Shown here: positions 13,413-25,700 of the stretch, piece by piece
Layout of the letters: each line of letters opens with the position of its first letter
Numbering within the stretch: the first letter of the stretch is position 1
Source: Tethya wilhelma
Taxonomy: Eukaryota; Porifera; Demospongiae; Tethyida; Tethyidae
Assembly: GCA_964030475.1 (NCBI GenBank)
Contig: CAXIPT010000008.1
Location: forward strand, 1,119,634 to 1,183,633
Direction: 5' to 3'
Length of the DNA stretch: 64,000 nucleotides
Program-made: the position numbers and the translations under genes
Notes under the pieces: generated by a model
Database searches by the model: none
What the model was told of the DNA's origin: nothing
What the model saw: only the letters and a program-made list of their open reading frames with translations

Positions 13413-14940
13413 TACTCGCACACTCGTGTACTCACACACTCACATACACACACACTCACACACTCACTCATTCACTCACTCACACATTCACACACTCATA
13501 CCACAGTTCACTAACGGAACCCTCCACCGACAAAGGCTCTACGTCCACTGAGAACCATCAAGCTAGCCTTCTCAACGGAACACAACTGGAACAAGAACAG
13601 GTAAAGCCCATAGTTGTCATATCATATGATATCTCTTCTTCCAACCCCCCTCTCCATGTTAGGAGTATGGAATCATTATTTTATTGGTAATGATAGGGGT
13701 ATGACTCTCAAGGTGTTTCGTTACACTCTCTTCCTTTCAGTGTGTGCAAACAAGGCTAAAGAAAACAGCCTCTATTAAAACTAGCCTGCAGGTAGCTAAA
13801 TGTAATAGGCATGACATACATGTGTCACCAACATGAAGGTTATGTTATTTTAATAGCTACTGTATAGTTTGCATGGTGTAGTCTGATCTGGTCATAACTG
13901 GCAAAATCATGTTTTTTTCCCATTCAAATGTAACACATGCATGCATCTATTGTGACAGTCAGTCTAAGGACTGTAATATTATATACTAGTTCTGTTTGAT
14001 GTTATAACATTCTTCCAACCTTGTTTCCCATGTGAAGTATGCCAACACAGAACCTCATATAGGTGGGTGCATGGCACGCTTCAAACATTGCATTGTCTCT
14101 GCACATGCCTAATTGACCTCTAGTGGGAATCTGGTGATGGTGCCGTTAGCCAGTGGAAATATCGCTGCCATTATGTCAACATTGGAAGACAATGGCCTCT
14201 ACACTAAAAGCCAATATGGTTCTTGTAGAGTGGATTTGTTTTGGACTCTAAATTGCATTAAGGCTACGTTAGGTGACATGTACTGGTTGTTACTGTAGTT
14301 GTATGTGACACGTACTGTGGAGAGGTCACTGTTTTCGAGTTGGTGTATGACATATAGTGGTTACTAATTGACGATAGAGTATGTGAGCTCATGCTTCACA
14401 TTCATGTATGAGTACATGTATTGCATGTATAAGCATGCAACACACACACACACGTGCACACACACACACACACACATACTCATAGCATATACTACACCAT
14501 CTCTCTTTGTGTCTGTCTAGCAAGGCCAATCAAACTCTCATTGAAGTACACCACCCTAGTACCTATAGCCACTCACTAGCCACCTGTGCCTATTAGTGCC
14601 TGGAACTAACCCCCTAATGATCAGTAATACAGGCAACAATTCACACTTTACTTCACATGACCCATAGAGATGGTTGACTCCATTTCCTGTTTTGAAGCAA
14701 TTGCTCAACTGCCCTATTTGGTGGTACAGTGTGCACATGACATTGTGTATATATATGGGTGGAAGTATGAGTCAGTGCACTACCCTGACAGGAGATAGCT
14801 GTGATCCACGATGTCCCTCGTACTGCCAGTATAGTGGTGAGAGAAGACGTAGAACTGCTGGTCATCGACAAAGAAACTTGTCTACGAATATTCCCAGACA
14901 TCATGAAAAGAGACTATGAGCTGCGGTTTGAAAAAATGAG
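7133..14940 (+). CDS. Serine-rich protein with cyclic-nucleotide-binding-like exon, partial
   Basis: Exons with matching phases: 7133-7452 (start ATG, Ser/Thr-rich), 7638-7685, 9901-10006, 11887-11942, 13507-13600, 13741-13791 and 14792-14940. The first six chain without a phase conflict (2,2,0,2,0,0). The last codes EIAVIHDVPRTASIVV followed by EDVELLVIDKETC, which matches the phosphate-binding end of a cyclic-nucleotide-binding domain, including the conserved PRTAS. The upstream half of that domain was not found, so one or more exons in 13792-14791 are missing from this model. The donor at 14941 means the gene continues, probably across the contig end at 15021. Introns are long (up to 2.2 kb) and rich in GT/CA repeats. 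The N-terminal half is low-complexity and gives no function. A PKA-regulatory-like or CNBD2-like role is inference. Confidence 0.55.
10031..10063. repeat. GT microsatellite in intron
   Basis: A GT run just after exon 9901-10006. Further GT/AC runs in the same gene lie at about 10985-11019 and 14445-14477. They explain several open frames made only of Cys-Val or Thr-His. Confidence 0.9.
11811..11877. repeat. AC microsatellite immediately upstream of an exon
   Basis: A long AC run ending about 10 bases before the acceptor of exon 11887-11942, so the repeat sits in the polypyrimidine-tract position of the intron. Confidence 0.9.
13107..13154. repeat. GT microsatellite
   Basis: A GT run in the intron before exon 13507-13600. 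Confidence 0.9.
13340..13500. repeat. Compound CT then CA microsatellite with degenerate CACT tail
   Basis: A CT run (about 13340-13380) passes directly into a CA run and then into degenerate CACTCA units, ending at the acceptor of exon 13507-13600. It supplies the pyrimidine-rich tract of that acceptor. Confidence 0.9.
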
Positions 14941-15020
14941 GTATGAATATAGAAATTTTCACAGAGTTAGTTCGATGTGATACCATTCTATTTCTAGAAT
15001 AATTTGTTTAGCTACATAAC

Positions 15021-15021
15021 N
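15021..15021. other. Contig join (single N)
   Basis: A single unknown base separates the cyclic-nucleotide-binding-like gene from the Calx-beta array. Neither gene is complete on its own side, so order and orientation across this point are not supported by coding continuity. Confidence 0.9.
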
Positions 15022-15103
15022 CTCTCAGTATATATAGTAGTACAGATCTTTGCATCTATGACACTGATGATTCATATTAGGGATCAATTTAGAATAAATC
15101 ATC

Positions 15104-15220
15104 AAAAATGAAGTAGTCATGTGCCAAAATTGAGACATGCCTTGTTCCAATACTTTTTACCGCACTGCCCATTCCTACACTACTTATTTTTTTGAAATTT
15201 TTACTACTTGTTGTATTAAC
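15104..15220. repeat. MITE family A, half copy
   Basis: One arm of the family-A palindrome (GAAGTAGTCATGTGC through GCACTGCCCATTCCTACACT). The other arm is absent; the contig edge is 85 bases away. Confidence 0.75.
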
Positions 15221-15350
15221 AAGACAGTTGGTATGAGAGATATATAGCAAGCATGAAATTGCATATGCTGAAATCCATTCCATTATATGCACGTCTATTC
15301 CAATATAATACAATGTCATACTACATGCATGCATGATTCAATCAATACAG

Positions 15351-18300
15351 TTGTGTTCATACAGCCGTCAATAACAGTTATTATTTTTGGAGAAGGCTTG
15401 GGTACAGGACAGGGAGAACTGCAAGTCATAGTTTGCATTGAAATAGTTCAAGGATACCTCCAGAGAGACATCACTGTGAATGTTCACACTGTTTCTTTAA
15501 CAGGTGAGTAAATGCTGTATTTGCATACCTATAATAGTACTAATTATGTCACATGGCGGTTTAATGCTTTTAGCCATTGCCAATCAAGACTTTATTTCCT
15601 TCAACCAAAATGTGACCTTCACCTCTGGCCAGAATCCAACTGGAGACAGCCAACAATGTGTCTTCATCACAGTGATTGATGACGACATTCTTGAAGGGAA
15701 TGAGACATTTGAGGTTGTCATAACAACACTAGATGATGATGATGATGTTGTGAATGTGACAAATAGTGTTGTCACAGTGACTATTGAAGAAGACCCTAAT
15801 GACTGTAAGTCATTTCGATGATGTGTAATTTATACTATAGGCTATCTATATTTCCCCAAAAGTCCTTTGATCTAGTTTGCATTTGTGCTCATATTAAGCT
15901 AGTTGTCATGTCTCCTGAGCTAGTTGTTTTGTTTGGACTTTAAAAACTGATAGTAGATTTACGATGATTAAACTTTCACATATCAAGAACATCAGCCCCA
16001 GTTATATAGGTGGGTTCACAATATCCGGTGCTGCGTCGCGTAATAGTACTTCACATTTGGTAACGAACGCAATGCATTTAGAAAAATGGTCCAAATGTAC
16101 GTTTGATACGTTGCATTCCTGCATCTGCGCACGAATAATTTTTACGCGATGCAACGGGAAATATTATGAACCGACCTTATCATTCTACAATGGATCCTGA
16201 GCTTCTCAAGAAGGGCTTCAAGGCCTTGCTGGCAGCTGCATCCATAAACATTTTAACTTGCCTGAATTTAAGGATTAGAGGGGCAATAAGTTTCTAATTT
16301 GTAGATAAATTTAGTGAGTCCTAACCACCCTACCATCCTTAGTGACCAATTGGGTGTTGAATAGTGCTGTTTTCCTCCAACCCAACTGCTCTTATTTGCT
16401 TTTGTATTAGTAGAGCCACGTATGAACAAGCATTGTATGTTCCTAGAGTGTCACACAGGAGTTTAGGAAAACTATGACTGTACTTTGAAATGAAATGCTA
16501 TATATAATACGTGATGCATTGGCCACTCTACAGTTATTGAAGTTGGTCTGCTGCCTGTCAACATCAATGTAACAGAGAACTCCACATTTCCTGTGTGTGT
16601 TGAGATTACCATGGGGACACTGGGAAGAACACTTACCATTCCTTTGATAGTCAACTCCAGTACTGCCATAGGTAACTAAGTACTATTCAGCAAGTTTAAT
16701 CTGGCTTGCAATATAAATGTTATTAACTGTCACTTTTCCAGAGGGATTCGATTTTGTGGGTCCCATACCTTCTTTGCTCACCTTCTCACCTGGTGATTCA
16801 ACTGGAGCTGTACAGTGTGGTTATGTGACCATTCTTGATGATGCCATCCCTCAAGGAGAAAGAAACTTCACTATCAGGATTGGTGATGGTGGTGAAGGAG
16901 TACACATTAATCCAATTCTTGGATACTTAATGATCAACATTCAATTAGACCCAGATGATTATAGTAAGTTATAATCAGTACTGCTGAACTACAAGATTAT
17001 TTTATATTTAATGTCTTTGTGACTGGTTTGTTCAGTCATACGTGTAGGTTTATCTGAGGTGATGTACAGAGTGACTGAGGGTTCAATGACACAAGTCTCT
17101 GTGTGTGTAGACATTGAGATGGGCTCTCTACACAGTAATGCTACAGTAGCATTGGTGACTCATACAGGAGGTACTTTTACAGGTAACAAACCATGTAAAA
17201 TGCATAGTGCTGAGATATTACATATCTATGATGAATCCATATCCAGCTACTTCTGGCCTTGACTTCACTCCAATCTCTGAAGTACTCACATTCACAGTTA
17301 AACAGTCGAGAGGGGATTCTGTGTGTACCCCTATCATGATCATCAATGACATATTTGTTGAGCCAGAAGAGAGTTTCGAAATAATTTTGCTTCCAAATCC
17401 AGAAGATTTCTTCAAGGTGCTTATTATTCCTGGAAGAGAAAGAGCAACTGTGATCATTGAAGATAGCACAAGTGAGTCCAATAATGATCGAAAATGATTA
17501 CTTTTCATTATCTATTCATGTTTCCTTACAGTTGTGTTTTTACAACAATCAAGACCAGATATTGTTTTCAGTGAATCTTACACTGATGATACAATGTCCG
17601 AACCTCAGGTGATGGTTTGCATTGAAATAGCTGAAGGATACCTCCAGAGAGACATTGCTGTGAACGTTCAAACTAATTCTTCGACAGGTTAGTAAATGCT
17701 GAGCTTGTCTAGTATTCTATTTATGATGGAACTTTCAATATCTTAGCCATTGCCAATCAAGACTTTATTCCCTTCAACCAAAATGTGACGTTCACCTCTG
17801 GCCAGAATCCAACTGGAGACAACCAACAATGTGTCTTCATCACAGTGATTGATGACGACATTCTTGAAGGGAACGAGACATTTGATGTTGTTATCATGAA
17901 ACTAGAAGTTGCAGATGATGATGTTGTGAATGTGACAAATAGCGTTGTCACAGTGACTATTGTAGAAGACCTTAATGACTGTAAGTGGTTGTATTCTATT
18001 TTCTAGAACATGTTACTCTGTATATACTATTTTTACTTTTTGAGGAAACAGTTTGTGATGCATTATTCACTGTGCAGTTGTTGAAGTTGGTCTGCTGCCT
18101 GTCAACATCAATGTAACAGAGAACTCCACATTTCCTGTGTGTGTTGAGATTACCATTGGGACACTGGGAAGAACACTTACCATTTCTTTGATAGTCGACT
18201 CCAGCACTGCCATAGGTAATTATTGTAGAAATTTGCTAATTGAGATTTGCTTGGATAATTATCTCTTCTTTCATTTTCCAGAGGGAGTTGATTTTGTGGG

Positions 18301-21300
18301 TCCCATACCTTCTTTGCTCACCTTCTCACCTGGTGATTCAACTGGAGCTGTACAGTGTGGTAACATGACCATTCTTGATGATGTCATTCCTCAAGGAGAG
18401 AGAAACTTCACTATCAGGATTGGTGATGGTGGTGAAGGAGTACACATTAGTCCAATTCTCGGATACTTAATGATCAACATCCAATTGGACCCTAATGATA
18501 GTAAGTTGTAATTAGTAATTAATGTAGCAACAAGATTATTTGATATTTGATATCTTTGTGAATGGTTTGTTCAGTCATACGTGTAGGTTTATCTGAGGTG
18601 ATGTACAGAGTGACCGAAGGTTTAATGGTACAAGTCTCTGTGTGTGTAGACATTGAGATGGGCTCTTTACATAGTAATACTACAGTAACATTGGTGACTC
18701 ATACAGGCCACAGAGATACTTTCACAGGTAGCAAACATGAGTACATGTGTATGGTGCACAGATATCCATATGTCCATCCAGCTACTCCTGGCCTTGACTT
18801 TACCCCGACCTCTGAGGTACTTACGTTTGTAGTTGGACATTCCAGAGGGGATTCTGTGTGTGCCCCTATCATGATTATTGAAGACACATTTGTTGAGCCA
18901 GAAGAGGCTTTTGAAGTAATTTTACTTCCAACTCCAGAAGACTTCTTCAAGGTGCTGATTGTCCCTGGCAGAGAAAGAGCAACTGTGATCATTGAAGATA
19001 GCACAAGTGAGTCCAATAACAATTGAAAATGACTACTTTACATTATTATTTTTTTTGTTTCCTTACAGTTGTGTTTTTAGAACCATCAAGACCAGATATT
19101 GTTTTCAGTGAATCTTACACTGATGATACAATGTCAGAACCTCAAGTGATGATTTGCATTGAAATAGCTGAAGGATACCTTCAGAGAGACATTGCTGTGA
19201 ATGTTCAAACTAATTCTTTGACTGGTTAGTAAATTTTGAGTTATATAGTCCAACTTATGACGGAACTTTTAATATCTTAGCTATTGCCAATCAAGACTTT
19301 ATTTCCTTCAACCAAAATGTGACCTTCGTCTCTGGCCAGAATCCAACTGGAGACAACCAACAATGTGTCTTCATCACAGTGATTGATGACGACACTCTTG
19401 AAGGGAATGAAACATTTGATGTTGTCATAACAACAATAAATGATATTGATGATATCGTGAATGTGACAAATAGTGTAATCACAGTGACTCTTATAGAAGA
19501 TTCCAATGATTGTAAGTGTATGCTTGTGTTCAATATACTGTCTATAGAACATGTTATTCTGTACTTTTGGAGGAAACAGTTTGTGATGCATTATTCACTG
19601 TGCAGTTGTTGAAGTTGGTCTGCTGCCTGTCAACATCAATGTAACAGAGAACTCCACATTTCCTGTGTGTGTTGAGATTACCATTGGGACACTGGGAAGA
19701 ACACTTACCATTTCTTTGATGGTCGACTCCACTACTGCCATAGGTAATTATTGAAACAATTTGCTAGTGAAATTTGCTTGAATTAATTTATTGATCATTT
19801 TTCATTTTCCAGAGGGAGTTGATTTTGTAGGTCCCATACCTTCTTTGCTCACCTTCTCACCTGGTGATTCAACTGGTGCTGTACAGTGTGGTTATGTGAC
19901 CATTCTTGATGATGTCATCCCTCAAGGAGAAAGAAACTTCACTATCAGGATTAGTGATGGTGGTGAAGGAGTACACATTAGTCCAATTCTCGGATACTTA
20001 ATGATCAACATTCAATTAGACCCAAATGACAGTAAGTTAAAATTATCGTTATTGAACCAACAGGATTATTTGATGTTAATTTTGATGTCTGTGACTGGTT
20101 TGTTTAGTCATACGTGTAGGTTTATCTGAGGTGATGTACAGAGTGATTGAAGGTTCAATGGCACATGTCTCTGTGTGTGTAGAAATTAAGAAAGGCTCTC
20201 TACATAGTAATGCTACAGTAGCATTGGTGACTCGTACAGGAAGTACTTTTACAGGTAGCAACTGAATAATATTGTATGGTGCACAGAATGTGATATCCAT
20301 TTGTGATCAATTTATCCAGTGGCTACTCCTGGCCTTGACTTTACTCCACTCTCTGAGGTACTCACGTTTATAGTTGGGCAGTCAAGAGGGGATTCTATGT
20401 GTGCCCCTATCATGATTATTGAAGACATATTTGTTGAGCCAGAAGAGAGTTTCAAAATAATTTTACTTCCAACTCCAGAAGACTTCTTCAAGGTGCAGAT
20501 TGTCCCTGGCAGAGAAAGAGCAACTGTGATCATTGAAGATAGCACAAGTGAGTCCAGTATTGACTCAAAATGAGTACGTTACATTATTTATTTTGTTTGC
20601 TTCTACTTACAGTTGTGGTTTTACAACCATCAAGACCAGATATGGTTTTCGCTGAATCTTACACTGATGATACAATGTCAGAACCTCAAGTGATGGTTTG
20701 CATTGAAATAGCTGAAGGATACCTCCAGAGAGACATTGCTGTGAACGTTCAAACTAATTCTTCAACAGGTTAATAAAATTAATGCAGAGCTTGTCTAGTA
20801 TTCTACTTATTGTGGAACTTTCAATATCTTAGCCATTGCCAATCAAGACTTTATTCCCTTCAACCAAAATGTGACCTTAACCTCTGGCCAGAATCCAACT
20901 GGAGACAACCAACAATGTGTCTTTATCACAGTGATTGATGATGATATTCTTGAAGGGAATGAGACATTTGATGTTGTCATAACAACACTAGATGATGACG
21001 ATGATGTTGTGAATGTGACAAATAGTGTTATCACAGTGACTATTGAAGAAGATTCTAATGACTGTAAGTGGTTGTGTTCTATTATCTAGAACATGTATAT
21101 ACTTTTCAAAGAAACAATCTGTGGTAAATTGATTGCTGTGCAGTTGTTGAAGTTGGTCTGCTGCCTATCAACATCAATGTAACAGAGAACTCCACATTTC
21201 CCGTGTGTGTTGAGATTACCATTGGGACACTGGGAAGAACACTTACCATTCCTTTGATAGTCAACTCCAGTACTGCCATAGGTAATTGTAGAAATTATCT

Positions 21301-22588
21301 AATTTAGATTCTCTTGGATTAGTTGTTAATTTTGTTGTTTCTATTTTCCAGAGGGAGTTGATTTTGAGGGTCCCATACCTTCTTTGCTCACCTTCTCACC
21401 TGGTGATTCAACTGGAGCTGTACAGTGTGGTTACGTGACCATTTTTGATGATGTCATCCCTCAAGGAGAAAGAAACTTCACTATCAGGATTGGTGATGGT
21501 GGTGAAGGAGTACACATTAGTCCAATTCTCGGATACTTAATGATCAATATTCAATTGGACCCTAATGATAGTAAGTTTCAATCAGTAATGTAGCAACAAT
21601 GATATTTGATATCTTTTTTGTGACTGGTTTGTTCAGTCATACGTGTAGGTTTATCTGAGGTGATGTACAGAGTGACTGAGGGTTCAATGACACAAGTCTC
21701 TGTGTGTGTAGACATTGAGATGGGCTCTCTACACAGTAATGCTACAGTAGCATTGGTGACTCATACAGGAGGTACTTTCACAGGTAACAAACCATGTAAA
21801 ATGCATAGTGCTGAGATATTACATATCTATGATGAATCCATATCCAGCTACTTCTGGCCTTGACTTCACTCCAATCTCTGAAGTACTCACATTCACAGTT
21901 GAACAGTCAAGTGGGGATTCTGTGTGTGCCCCTATAATGATTATTGAAGACATATTTGTTGAGGCTGAAGAGGCTTTTGAAGTAATTTTACTTCCAACTC
22001 CAGAAGACTTCTTCAAGGTGCTGATTGTCCCTGGCAGAGAAAGAGCAACTGTGGTTATTTCAGATGGCACAAGTGAGTTTATTGGCAGCTAATTTTCTTC
22101 ACTATCAATTGTAATTCTTCACTGCTACAGTTGTGTCCATACAACCATCAAGACCAGATATTACTGTCGATGAGGCTTCTAGTAATAGTACAATGTCAAG
22201 ACAGGGAGGAGGTCAAGTGATGGTTTGCATTGAACTAGCTTACGGACATCTTCAGAGAGACATTGCTATAAATGTTCAAACTAATTCTTTAACAGGTTGG
22301 TGAGTTCTAAATTTTATAGTACTGTACTTAATAAAAAAACTTTCAATATTTTAGCCATTGCCAATCAAGACTTTATTCCCTTCAACCAAAATGTGACCTT
22401 CACCTCTGGCCAGAATCCAACTGGAGACAACCAACAATGTGTCTTTATCACAGTGATTGATGATGACACTCTTGAAGGGAATGAGACATTTGATGTTGTC
22501 ATAACAACACTAGATGATGATGATGATGATGTTGTGAATGTGACAAATAGTGTTATCACAGTGACTATTGTAGAAGATTCCAATGATT
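15351..22588 (+). CDS. Tandem Calx-beta repeat protein, 26 internal exons, both ends missing
   Basis: Every exon starts and ends in phase 1. Six exons (three Calx-beta domains A, B, C, two exons each) form a unit of about 1.6-2.2 kb. Unit 1: 15351-15503, 15574-15804, 16534-16671, 16742-16963, 17036-17182, 17247-17471. Unit 2: 17532-17687, 17747-17980, 18078-18215, 18282-18500, 18575-18727, 18782-19006. Unit 3: 19069-19224, 19281-19511, 19606-19743, 19813-20031, 20108-20254, 20320-20547. Unit 4: 20613-20768, 20833-21063, 21144-21281, 21352-21570, 21637-21783, 21848-22072. Then one more A domain: 22131-22295, 22354-22588. The second exon of each domain has the acidic DDD..EGNETF-type calcium motif; N-glycosylation sequons are frequent. 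This suggests a large extracellular, calcium-binding adhesion or matrix protein. No start, signal peptide or stop lies in the contig. The number of units is as assembled and could be under-counted. Confidence 0.88.
16008..16177. repeat. Small inverted-repeat element (MITE) in intron of the Calx-beta array
   Basis: The ends AGGTGGGTTCACAATAT (left) and AGGTCGGTTCATAATAT (right, reverse complement) continue inwards as imperfect arms around GCGTCGCGTAA / GCATCGCGTAA. It lies in the one B-domain intron of the array that is several hundred bases longer than its counterparts. Confidence 0.65.
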
Positions 22589-22772
22589 GTAAGTGGTTGC
22601 ATGGCTCTATCATACGTACGGTAGTAAAATGGCCACCATAAAAATCTACTCAAACATAAAATAACCTTCAAAGTTGCTGAGAGGCTCTTACTGACAGATT
22701 ACCAACTGCATGCAAGGCCTAAAACTCGCAAAAACTTTCCTTAGCACTCGTAGAGAGTGCCAGTGGGAAGCC

Positions 22773-22773
22773 N
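22773..22773. other. Contig join (single N)
   Basis: Breaks the 3' end of the minus-strand giant gene. The plus-strand Calx-beta array ends 185 bases to the left. The 22589-22772 flank has no recognisable exon. Confidence 0.9.
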
Positions 22774-25700
22774 TGATGGTTAGAGTGTAATCTAAAGCAG
22801 AACCAGGAACAGGATATAATGTATATGCAGTAATAAATCTTGTTTGACTCTCAGCTTCTGACCTCTCAATTTCCTTCCTAATTATCTGAAATCTAAATTT
22901 GTTCTCCCACTTCACTCCAACTATATAGTTGACCATACATTCAATCAGTGTACTCTTGCCAGCTCCAGTTGCTCCAACAAGCATTAATACTCTCTCCCGT
23001 TTGCCTATGCCTAGTTTAATATCACCAAAATGACACTTTACAATATTTTTCTTTTCATTTATCACTGTGTAAGTCATTCTAGGCAGCTCATGAACAGCTA
23101 GAGGGCCTTCACTTAGTGCAATGTCTGATTTAGTTTGAGCTTCTTTGTATAAACGAACAGCAAGGGGAGCTTGTTTAGTTTTAACATTGATGGCACCACT
23201 AAACTCAGTGCCAAGATGTACTCCAGGTAAAAGTTTGGCACATACTTCAAATGTGTATTGAGTGGAATCATTTAGGTCTTTAACAATAATTTGATTTTCA
23301 TCACTGAGAGTCTCTGTTTGTTGTGTATTCCAATGGCGATTTTGGTCATAGTGACGAACGATATAGTATTTAATTTGATCACTGCCATGCTTTGGTTTAG
23401 TCCATGTCAGTGTGACACTTTTGTAGGTTGTTTCAGAAGCTCTTAGCTCATCTGGTTTGCATATTGGCTTTGTAATTATCTCATCACTAATTTCACTTTC
23501 ACTACCACCACTGGTGCCACATACTGGAACAATAACAAAATGATACTTAGTTTCTGGTTTGAGTTGCTTTACCTCAATGCTTTCTTTATCACATTCATTT
23601 GGCTCCTGCCAAAGTGACTTGTTTAAAGATTTCAAGCAGTATGTTACCATATATTTCTCAGGAATACCAATAGTTGGCTTAGCCCATTTCAATTGAACAC
23701 TGTTATGAGTCACCTTTGTGGCTACTGGTTTACCTGGTGCAGAGGTTGCTTTAGTCACTATGACATCACTGGGTTTGCACTCTGTGCCAATGTCTTGATC
23801 CTCTTTGCAGATAGGAAGAACTTTGAAGATGTACCTTGTGTTCAGATCTAGTTTCTGCACACAGTAGTCATATTTTGTAACTTTCTCTTCTAATTGTATC
23901 CAACTACATTTTGCCTTCAAATCACTTTCCAATATTCTATAAAATAGTTGATAGTGATCGATTCTTTCTTGACCAATATCAGGGCACTTCCATTGAAGAT
24001 GAATGCTATCATGAGTTACTTTTAAGGGTATAGGACTTGATGGTGGTCCAATTGTCTTTGTCGTAATGGGTTCACTGATTTCACTACATGATCCAGAGCC
24101 TCTGACACCTACTGGAAGAACTTGGAACCAGTAGGTAGTACTTGATTCAAGTGAATCTACAGTATAAACAATGGATGATGATTCTCTTTTTGGCTGATTT
24201 ATTCTTACTGAACTTAAGCTTGTCATTGACTTTAGCACAGCTTCTAATTTGTTTTTATCCATTGAGTAGTAGAGCATATAGTGTTCAACAATAACTGAAC
24301 CAGTCTCGGGTTTCTCCCATTCCAATGTAATAGTATTGTGAGTAGCTGCAATGGTTCTTGGTCTACCAGGTGGAGATATTGCATTTGTCTCTATGGGATC
24401 ACTGAGATCACTCTCCATTCCACGGTTTTTGTTACCCTTGTCACTCGTACAGACTGCCTGTACTTTGAAGATATACTTGGTACCAGCCAATAAATTTTTC
24501 ACTGTTGCTTCCTCCTGGTTAGTTTCTGTCCTAATCAATTTGAATTCTAACTGACTTTTTTGAAATTTTTTGATGATTTGTGATGGAAGTTTTGAGTGCT
24601 TTCTGTACAGTATTTCATAGTATTTTATCTTCTCACTTCCAACTACTGGTCCTGTCCACTTCAAAGTAACACTGTTGTGTGTCACACTGAAGTCTGGAGA
24701 TATTATTGGTTTCCCTGGAGGGGAGGTTGCCATTGTAACAATGGGATCACTAACACTGTCCTCTGTACAAATATTGCTTTCACATACTGGACGAACAGTA
24801 AAGGTGTATTCTGTATTTTGGGTCAAGTTCTTAATTTCAATACCTTCATGACTTTTTGGTGTCTCTTGATATTTTATCTGGTTTCTTGGTGAATTATTAT
24901 AGTAAAACAACTCATACTGTTTTACAACTCCTGAAAAATATTCTGGCTTTTGCTACTTAATGGTGATTGTATTATATGTGGATTCAACACAGCAAACTTT
25001 TCCAGGCTTACAAGATGGTTGTGTCATAACCGTGGTGTTTTCACTTGGTTCACCTTCAAACTGATCTTGGCATTTAGGAATTACAGTGAAAGTATACTGT
25101 GTTTTCCCTTTGAGTTGGTATATTTCTGTACTAGTAGTGTCACTTCCATCCATTATTATGACCTTTTCTCCCTCAGGCTGTTGTTCAATGTATTTTACTG
25201 CATAATACTTAATACATTCCAACCCATTTTCAGGAGGATCCCACTTCAACATAACAGCATGCTGCCTATTACATGTTGTAAGAGTAGCCACTGGTTTACC
25301 GGGTGGAGTGGCTGCTTTAGTCCTGATGAGCTCACTGTTTTCACTCTCTGTTTCTTGATACTGCTGTACATTGTTTGGGTGAGATTCGACTTTAAATATG
25401 TAGGAAGTTCCAGGAAGAAGGTCACTCACAGTACATTGAGTATTATATAATTTTGACCCCTCAGGCTCCCAAGTTTGATTATTAACTGTTCGGTAGTGTA
25501 CTGTGTAGTGACTTACTTCATTCCACCCATTACAAGGTCTTTTCCATTTGATATAAGCTTCGGTATATTTTGTACTTTCAGCTTGGGGTTTTCCAGGCTT
25601 ATAGTAGACTTTTTTGGTTCTGATTGCTTCACTCCATTCACTTACAGCACCAGGGCCTTTGGGGCAGTGAGGTTGGATCCTGAAGACATACACAGTATCA

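Noticed and set aside
15964..16200. 78-codon frame between Calx-beta exons
   Set aside because: Falls on the MITE 16008-16177 and has no phase-1 splice sites.
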